Shown here piece by piece: positions 56,725-64,000 of a stretch of DNA of 64,000 nucleotides. Under the pieces are notes generated by a model. The model made no database searches. It was not told the origin of the DNA and saw nothing but the letters and a program-made list of their open reading frames with translations. This DNA comes from Mantis religiosa (Eukaryota > Arthropoda > Insecta > Mantodea > Mantidae): assembly GCA_030765055.1 (NCBI GenBank), contig CM060947.1, positions 49,408,047 to 49,472,046 of the forward strand, read 5' to 3'. The translations under genes and the position numbers were made by a program. The stretch's first letter is position 1; the number at the start of each line of letters is the position of its first letter.

Positions 56725-57957
56725 TCTTTTGTGCAGGTTTCACATGAAAAGAAATCTTATATGGATCAGCATATTAATGGTAGTCAACATAAAACTAAAG
56801 TTTCTTAGACTCCATTAAAGAAAAGAAAAAGAAAAAAAAAAAAAAAAGAAAGAAAAGAAAAGAAAGAAAAAGAAAAAAAATCTTTGTTAATACAGTTTTC
56901 TACCTCTACAAGTGAAATAAGTTTTAATATGGATTTGTGCAAAGCTTTGATAGCTGCTAACATCCCTTGGAAAGTAGTAAATAATCCAATTTTTAAAGCA
57001 TTTTTATATAAGTACTGCAAGTACTCCATTCCAGCTGAATTGACTTTGCAAAAATAAAATTGCCTAAATCCTACATATAAGGCAACAATGTGATGAATTA
57101 GCATAAGGATACTGGATTCCTGCATCTGATTGTGCACAGAGGAAACCAATGTTATGATGGCGGAGATTTATGGGGAATATAATTGTTGATAAAACGGATC
57201 CATGTGAAACCTCATCCCAGTATTTTCTCTGTTCAAAACAATTAAATAGTCAATAGTAAAACATTTTCTTATTTTGTTAAGAATCTGCAGTTGCTTTTCC
57301 CAAGGTTACTGATGATTCCAAAGTTCTTCTTTGTATTGATGCTGCATCTTACATGGTTGCTGCTTCACTCCTCCCAAGTCTTTTATCTAAATGTAATTTT
57401 CATTACCTGCTTAGCCCGTGCATTGCACAGAGTTCTGAAATCATCCAAAATGAATTTCCTAAAGTTAATAGATATTGTCGCTTGTGTGCAAGCTGTAAAA
57501 GAACTGTTGCAAGATAGCACACTACAGAAAAGAATTGTTTAAGTACAATCCAATTTTTTTCCCATGTCTCCTTGTATTTGAAAACTTGAAGCAGTGGGAA
57601 AGTCCCTTTAATTGGCATAATTAAAGAAGTAGTAGCCAAATAAATATGGCAGTAGGGACAGTTAATGACAAAGTTATGGACAACTAGCATGCACTGATAA
57701 AAAAGAATGCTAGTTTTTCTATTTTGAAAAATGTGTGCAATGTACTGAATGGTCATGATATAGATCCACCAATCCAAATGAGCATGTCAAATGTGACTAA
57801 ATTTAAATATGCCCAATTACTTCAGTATGGTCTGAAAGACCTTTCTCAGCACATAAAATGGTTGTCAGATAAAAGATACAGTTTAACACTGGAAAATTTG
57901 GAAAAATTAATACCTATTACCAATATGGTACAAAATGCTGCAAACATTAATAATTGA
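56725..57957 (+). pseudogene. CGGBP1-like / hAT-type transposase pseudogene
   Basis: With several frameshifts and stops the plus strand reads QVSHEKKSYMDQHINGSQHK (second half of a BED-like zinc finger), then DLCKALIAANIPWKVVNNPI and FKAFLYKYCKYSIPAELTL, then VLLCIDAASYMVAASLLPSL and FITCLARALHRVLKSS, and at 57750-57957 MSNVTKFKYAQLL with a C-terminal stretch. This order (BED finger, helical ALIxANIPxxxxxNPxF region, DxAxYM, HxxCxAHALHRVxE) is that of CGG-binding-protein-1-like proteins derived from hAT transposases, abundant in insect genomes. An A-rich tract at 56818-56880 interrupts it. Non-functional. Confidence 0.8.
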
Positions 57958-57959
57958 GA

Positions 57960-58960
57960 TTAAAAAAATCAAGAGCTGAAATGAGAAATAAAACTTTGCA
58001 TTTGTGTAGCAAATATGTATTAATTTTCTTTGTATTAATTATTCTCTATTTCCTCATTCGAGTGTCTTTATTTGGGATCTTACCTATATAGAAAAAAAGT
58101 ATTAATGTATAGTTCATAAGTGTACGTTTTGTTTGAGGATAAACACAATTGTAGTAATTAAACATTTCTTATCCCTATTGTTAGTTTATATTGATTACTT
58201 TAACATATATAGAATTCTGGTATTATTTCAGAGTAATTAACTTTATAGACTTAATTACCTTTTCAGGTTTTACAAAATTGAAAGGACCTAAAATGGCATT
58301 TTCAGGACCTATTTTAAAGTTTTTAAAACCCTTCTTAGATACCTAATTGTTCATTTTTAGTAGCCTAATAATCTAACGTCTATTCATAAAATCCTTATCA
58401 CCCAATGTAAGAAAAAGGGCTGGAACAAAACATTTCTGGATCTATGTTCACATTACACTTTTTCATCTTCTACATTAAAGAAATATGCATGACATTTGTT
58501 ACCAAATGGATACACTGAAATATTCTTGCTGGGACTTAACTATGTTGAACTCTTGAGCATTTATAAATAAAGCATTTATGAAGTGTGAATATGTCGTACA
58601 TGAGCCTTAAAATTGCCACTTCAAAACTGGGCATTGAGCCACAGACCTTCATTATGAATGCTACAAACAAAATCACAGAGTTACTGTGACCTGTTTTAAC
58701 ATTATGTAAAAAAAGCACATTTATAAATTAGTGTGAAATAAAAATAAATAAAAGTTAATATAGATTAAAGCAACTCAGAAAAATGGAATTAGACATATGT
58801 AAAGTGCACACACACATAAAAAAAAAAAAAAAAAAATCTGATTTAAAACCAGAATAAAAAAATAAAAATGAAACAAACCAACAAATAATATTGTATAAAA
58901 TTCATGGAAGTACTTAAATCAATAGCACATTGCATGAAATCACTGAATCTGCCTCAACAT
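57960..58960. other. Unassigned AT-rich stretch
   Basis: A-tract at 58819-58836. No recognisable feature. Confidence 0.45.
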
Positions 58961-58969
58961 TCTGTTCTT

Positions 58970-59095
58970 GCATAAATACTAAGGCTTTCACCACTGGCGT
59001 TAACATTATACGTTTTCTGGGCTTGTAGACTACGTTTTACTCTCTGATGTTTCACTAAAACCTGTGTATGACGTCTTCAGGAAAGTCAAATCCAT
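58970..59095 (-). repeat. Putative retroelement tail
   Basis: On the minus strand: ctgaagacgtcatacacagg, agtgaaacatcagagagtaa, aacgtagtctacaagccc. The order of an atcttcag/gaagacg motif followed by gaaac-atcag resembles the Penelope tails of this window. The adjoining plus frame 59064-59273 (LSELRSYTHDFDFLEDARYS) is unrecognised. Confidence 0.35.
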
Positions 59096-59274
59096 GAATA
59101 CAGCTCCAGAGTCCAAAGAGACCAGTCTTTCTGAACTCAGGAGCTATACTCATGACTTTGACTTCCTTGAAGATGCCAGATACAGTTTTGGCAAACCAGA
59201 GAAGAAGGAATGGAGGGGTAGGGTAACTGGCCATGGTTTACAAGCCAAGAAAACATATATTCTCCTGTCATAAT

Positions 59275-61765
59275 TAATTGTGTTTACTGAAATATTTTCC
59301 ATCGTCTACATTATAAACAGGGCTGCTTAAGTAAAATCTGGATATTTGACTTTAACAGTCATCAATATTTACAGACATCTTATCTTTTGTTTTCCTGCAT
59401 AGTTTGTACTTCCAGTTGGGAATGAAAAGGTTTCACTTGAAAACATCAATGAATTGCAACACTTTTCGCAAGTATATAGCATTCTAGTATAATTTTTGCA
59501 TTTTTAAAACATACTAAACAGGGCTCATAGCTTGTAAAAGATGAAGATACCAGAGTAAAAGCTCTTATGAGCTTTTGCTCTCTACTTATCACATATGCAA
59601 AAAATTACCTTCCCTAATTATAAGCTTTTACAACTCTAAAGTCTGCGAGGCTGTGTTATGCACATAATTTAAGTATTATAAACACAATACATTTACTGCA
59701 GGACAAAGACTATCTGGAAATGCACTTTCAGAGGCGTAAATTTCCAGCAACCGTCAGGCATAAAACAAATTATTTAGATTGAAATCTTCAACAAATCCAA
59801 CATACAGCTGATAGGAACACATTGGTAGTCTTGTTTTATCAGTACAATCATACACTTCCTGTATGCCTTTGCTCCACACTACCAAAAGCATGGTCCCAAT
59901 TACAAATACAGTTCATAGAAAACAATAAAAAAACAAACACATTAAAAATTTATTCCATTTTATTGAATAAAGATAGACTCTTGTGATATCAGCTGATTAG
60001 AAATGATTTGTTTTATTTGCAACACATACTTTTCTGATCTTGAGAATATAAACAGAAAAGTAAGTTCTTCAATAGATATGAGATTTATTACTGCCATTAA
60101 AACATGACTAAAATGCTATAAATAAGATGAATACGACTTGTTGCAAAATTCTGTTACATATTAAATTGTGTTAATTACATAATAAGATATACACCTTTTT
60201 AAAAAATCATTAAATTTCTCTTTGTTAAAATAAATGACTTCATATCACCTGACATCTTCTAGTTATTTACTTCATTTATTATCTACAAACAAATTAAAAA
60301 ATAACATAAACTCTGTTGTATACTAAACAAAATATAGAGAATTTAAATTCTGAAATGCTCTAATTAAAACACAGATGGGAACAAATTGATAAGTAAAGCA
60401 AGATGATGTACATTTACATACATAACTAGATATATATACATGGACTATATACACTTTGCTAATCATTCACACTACAGAAGCTTTGCATGTTTGGGTATTT
60501 TGTTCTTGCTTTAAAATGAGAGTTACCCTTTCTTATCCCTTAGTTTATGATTTGAACTTTGAGCAATCCAACGTCTCCCAAGAATTAACCTTATATTAAA
60601 GTCCATTCACACCAGTTAAAGTGTTCAACTGAGATTCATACAAAATAAAATCTCAACATTCCGTCACAATATGTAGTAGGAGGGAAGTATTTAAACCCAA
60701 GGCACAAGGATTACAGCAGTGCAGCCAACACTTAGGAATATATTTTGGTCACATCCACACAGTTATACATTAAAACACAATTAAAATAGGAAATTCTAAT
60801 CAGCATTAGCCTTTGACGACAGGAGGGCATTATAAAATCACAACAGTTACACAGACTCTAGGGGCAAATGGACCCTGACTAAAAGTCTTGCACAAAAAGC
60901 CATTGCTACAATGTCTATGCACAAGTACATAATTCTTTGGCCAAAGGAAGAACACATCTCGGATAAGTACATTATTATTGCATTTAACTTAACCTCAGAG
61001 GAGTTAACATTTACCAAAAATAAACAGATCTACAACCAAATTTTAGTAACGTAACCTGGTTTGTATATGTGTAAGGACAAGAAAGAACCAAAGGTAGAGA
61101 AACTTGCATACACAGAATACACCTATAGCGGGGAATATCCCTTAAATGAATAGAAAAGAACAGATGCCAAGGATTATAAATCTTCTTATGAGTAACAACT
61201 ATGATACAATGAAGCATATAATTATATTAATTATAAATCTTATTGGAGTCCTTGCAAATTGTGATGTGGAAAATATTTCCAGGAGCTCATTAAAGACACA
61301 GGGCACAGAATTTTAAATAGAACCATGATGCTTCTTTTTATACTCTGGTTCCTCTTACTACACTTTTATTAGAACATTTTGTTCTAAAATATATTGTTAA
61401 GCTGTTACAGAATATTTTTAAGTATACGTTAGTAGAAAAGAGTACTAAATGAAGTAAGTGAATGAGTGTAGGGTTGAAAGCCTGTCAATAGTTATGTCAT
61501 TTGGGCCTGTACTGCTCCAAAGAGGAGAGTCCTTTGATTGTTGCTGTACTGGGACATTGTTCCCTATGGCATAGGGATGCGGTAACTGAAAAGAATGGTG
61601 GGTAGAGGGTGGTGGATTGGTTTGTGGAATTTGAATACATCAATAAATCTCCAGGTGATTATAGAGCATGTTCAAGATGCTTTAGGAATATTTTAAAACT
61701 TTCTAAGGGAGATCAATAAAGGCCTATTCTGATTAAGTTACTTTATTAAAAGCTCAAAGTAACAT
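59275..61765. other. Unassigned AT-rich stretch
   Basis: No gene, RNA or repeat recognised. Short frames only. Confidence 0.5.
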
Positions 61766-61766
61766 T

Positions 61767-62021
61767 ATTACACAAATATAAATATTTGAAACAAAAGACT
61801 TCACTTATCTTAAGAAAATGCTGTTAATTCTTTCTAATGGAGATCGATTTCACAAACAGATTGCTTGTATCTTCAGTCCATAAATAATGAATAAATAATA
61901 AATATTTATGGACTGAAGATACAATCTGTTTTTGAAATCGATCTCCATTAGAAAGAAGAATTAACACCATTTTCTTAAGATAAGTGAAGTCTTTTGTTAC
62001 AAATATTTATATTTATGTAAT
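61767..62021. mobile_element. Foldback element with about 120-bp arms
   Basis: The left arm reads attacacaaatataaatatttg, then cacttatcttaagaaaatg, ctaatggagatcgatttca and atcttcagtccataaata. The right arm is its reverse complement, ending aatatttatatttatgtaat. The centre is about 10 bp of AT. Similar motifs (cacttatcttaagaag, acatcttcagtc) occur at 43560-43680, which links it to a retroelement tail family. Confidence 0.85.
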
Positions 62022-62154
62022 ATTTATTGCTTCGCTGCAGCTAGCTTAATTTTATACGTGCTTAAAGTAACATCCATTAACATCTACACATTTGGGGATT
62101 CTTTTAGAAAGTTTTCTTTAACTTTAAGAATGTATAGTACAACAAGGTTTAAAC

Positions 62155-62405
62155 ATTTGAAATTTTATATTCTCTTGAGTTGTAGGTGCTATAAACATGC
62201 CTTTTATGCAGCCCCACAAAAAGCAGTTCAAGCATGACTGGTTGGCTGAACAAAATAGCCATGTTTTTAGATCCAGCATTCTAATCGATGTGGAAGTTTT
62301 GCAAAATGTAGTGGTGCACCATCCTGCTGATACATTTCTCTTCTCACACTGAAGGGCATGTTTTCTAAAAGGGGAGGTATTTCATGGTTGAGAACAGCAC
62401 AATAT
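62155..62405 (-). pseudogene. IS630/Tc1-like transposase fragment
   Basis: The minus strand reads REEMYQQDGAPLHFAKLPHR then LECWI, the block around the second catalytic Asp (family QQDGAPxHFA), followed by eroded sequence where SPDLNPLDFFLWG would be expected (GLHKRHVYST is still visible). Stops and frameshifts throughout. Confidence 0.7.
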
Positions 62406-62409
62406 GATT

Positions 62410-64000
62410 AACTACTGGTTATGCTTTATATCTATCTCTACGTAAAAACTGACACATTTCTCAATTTTGAAGAGCCATAGTAAATAATCAATATGGCCAA
62501 CTATATACAGTATAGGATTTTTTCAATTAAGAGACTATGAAAACATAATAATCATGTGCTTTCATTTTCTCCTTGAGTTCATGCACTGAACTAATTTCTT
62601 AAAAACTGCTTCCTATAAAATCTGAACAATTCATTTTAAAAAGAAAAGGTTTATTAAAAGTTGCTCTGTTTACTAAGGGGAACTACAAGAAAAAATATAG
62701 TTCTGTTTAAAATTGTCTTCCATATGACAATTTGGAAGACCTATTGGCTTTTTCTATTCATTTAAGATACATATCCACCTCTGTATACAATTTAAAATAC
62801 CTAAGTTATAAACTGATATGGGAGTGACTCAACCAGAAAAGAAAAGAATGGGAGAAGGGTTCCGCAAGGAGATAAAATCAAGACTTTAAGGTTTTCAAAA
62901 ACAGAAAATGTGGGCTAAGTCTCCATGTCAAAAAATTGCTGAGTTTATATAGATAAGATATACACTGTAACAAAAGAGTAGAGGCCAGTGCCAATTTCAA
63001 TGAACAGTCCAATACATGTAATGTTTTGGTAATTCAACTGACACCTACTTTACAAATCAAACTCAGCTTGCACATTCATTTTTGAAACTCTTGCTCAAAT
63101 TATTATTATGATAAATGATATACAAATGATATTATGCAAGTTCTGCACATTTATGGTGATCAACTTTTGTTTCTCACTGCATAAAATTTACACTATTTTG
63201 TTTACATATTCTTAGATACATATATGCTTCTTTACAGTAGCATAAGCACATTGTCTTCTGGGGACATGGCTTAGAAGGGTTCACTGAATATGCCAATGAA
63301 AAATTTATATAAAACTGCTCTAAGGTGATCATGTGTTCTATTTGCATTATTCTTGTGCACAGACACTGTTTTATCTTTCTCCAAGTTGTGATGTTTTCAC
63401 TTTTAAGAGATTACTGTATTCTAAAAGTATGTGAGACTACAAATAATGCTGCAAAGGTGCACAGTTTGCCAAGATAAGCAATATTTCATTCACAGCTTTA
63501 CATGCTTGAATGTGTTAGAGTATTTCAAATATGGTAACGGTAAATTTTTGTGGCATACTTTTAGATTGGAACAAGATTGTCACTGAAAGCTTTTCCATGA
63601 GGCATTTGAACAAGGTGTTTTGGTACACTAAAACAGATTATAAGTTAAAAATAGAATGCTCATAAATACAAACAACATTATGGCTATATTAAAAGCCCTA
63701 TATCCTGCCAACATTACATTGACTAAATTCATGAACTCAAACTACTTGAGATATCCAAATTAAATTTTTACACAATCCAGATCCAGGGTTAATAAGTTCA
63801 GTGATCAACTTTTATTCAACAAGTTTGTTTATTGAGGAAGGTCGTACAGTTAAGAAAATAATATTTTATCACTCTAAAATCCCATCTTCAATAATTTGTG
63901 AGAAAATTGAGAATTTATACTTGATTTGATTTGATTTATTGATTCATCCATTAAAACATGTACATGTACATGTACTTGAAAATTATCATTCACAGAAAAA
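62410..64000. other. Unassigned AT-rich stretch to window end
   Basis: No gene or classified repeat seen. A short palindromic acatgtacatgtacatgta run lies near 63957. Confidence 0.5.

Noticed and set aside
59064..59273. 69-codon frame (LSELRSYTHDFDFLEDARYS)
   Set aside because: Protein-like in composition, but no family, no clear splice context, and its first part lies in a repeat-like tail.
63935..63975. Telomere-like or satellite repeat at the window end
   Set aside because: It is a short tgattt/acatgt repetition. No TTAGG array is present.

Overview
This window is nuclear DNA from an animal, almost certainly an arthropod and most likely an insect. It has spliced genes with long AT-rich introns. 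It is densely packed with Penelope-like retroelements, mariner/Tc1 DNA transposons, Jockey-type LINEs, a Helitron and at least five families of tRNA-derived SINEs. The SINE and transposon mix looks like a large cockroach/termite-type genome, but that is an impression from memory, not a demonstrated placement. There are no bacterial genes, rRNA genes or CRISPR arrays. Most short open frames here are chance or lie inside transposons.

Two host genes can be supported. (1) A minus-strand gene encodes the N-terminus of an RGG/Gly-rich RNA-binding-type protein. Coding exon 1 (14620-14808) and exon 2 (689-850) join in phase across a 13.8-kb intron, and the gene runs off the left edge. Its promoter region (about 14810-15060) carries CCAAT boxes, a YY1-like site and an E-box. 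(2) A plus-strand gene has five coding exons (25512-25693, 30299-30464, 32504-32724, 37213-37324, 44210-44380). Every splice phase is compatible and together they give a 283-residue helical protein that I do not recognise. Its introns hold most of the transposons of the central region.

Layout: 1-15 kb, RNA-binding gene and its repeat-bearing intron, including two related transposase fragments, a foldback element and tandem duplications. 15-19.5 kb, intergenic DNA with a 300-bp (ATT)n tract and SINEs. 19.5-25.3 kb, a Helitron 3' end abutting LINE reverse-transcriptase fragments, one of which carries an inverted 5' segment. 25.5-44.4 kb, the novel gene with LINE ORF1 and RT pieces, solo LTRs, a Tc1-like pseudogene, a tandem SINE array, an orphan heat-shock-type promoter and two Penelope palindromes. 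45-53 kb, a Penelope cluster with a mariner nested cleanly in the reverse-transcriptase frame. 53-64 kb, a second deleted mariner, a CGGBP1/hAT-like pseudogene, a foldback and a Tc1-like fragment.

The most striking pattern is that nearly every Penelope-like copy is arranged head-to-head as a palindrome. Cases range from a near-perfect 1.48-kb palindrome, whose two arms both keep an open GIY-YIG endonuclease frame, to short foldbacks made only of 3' tails.
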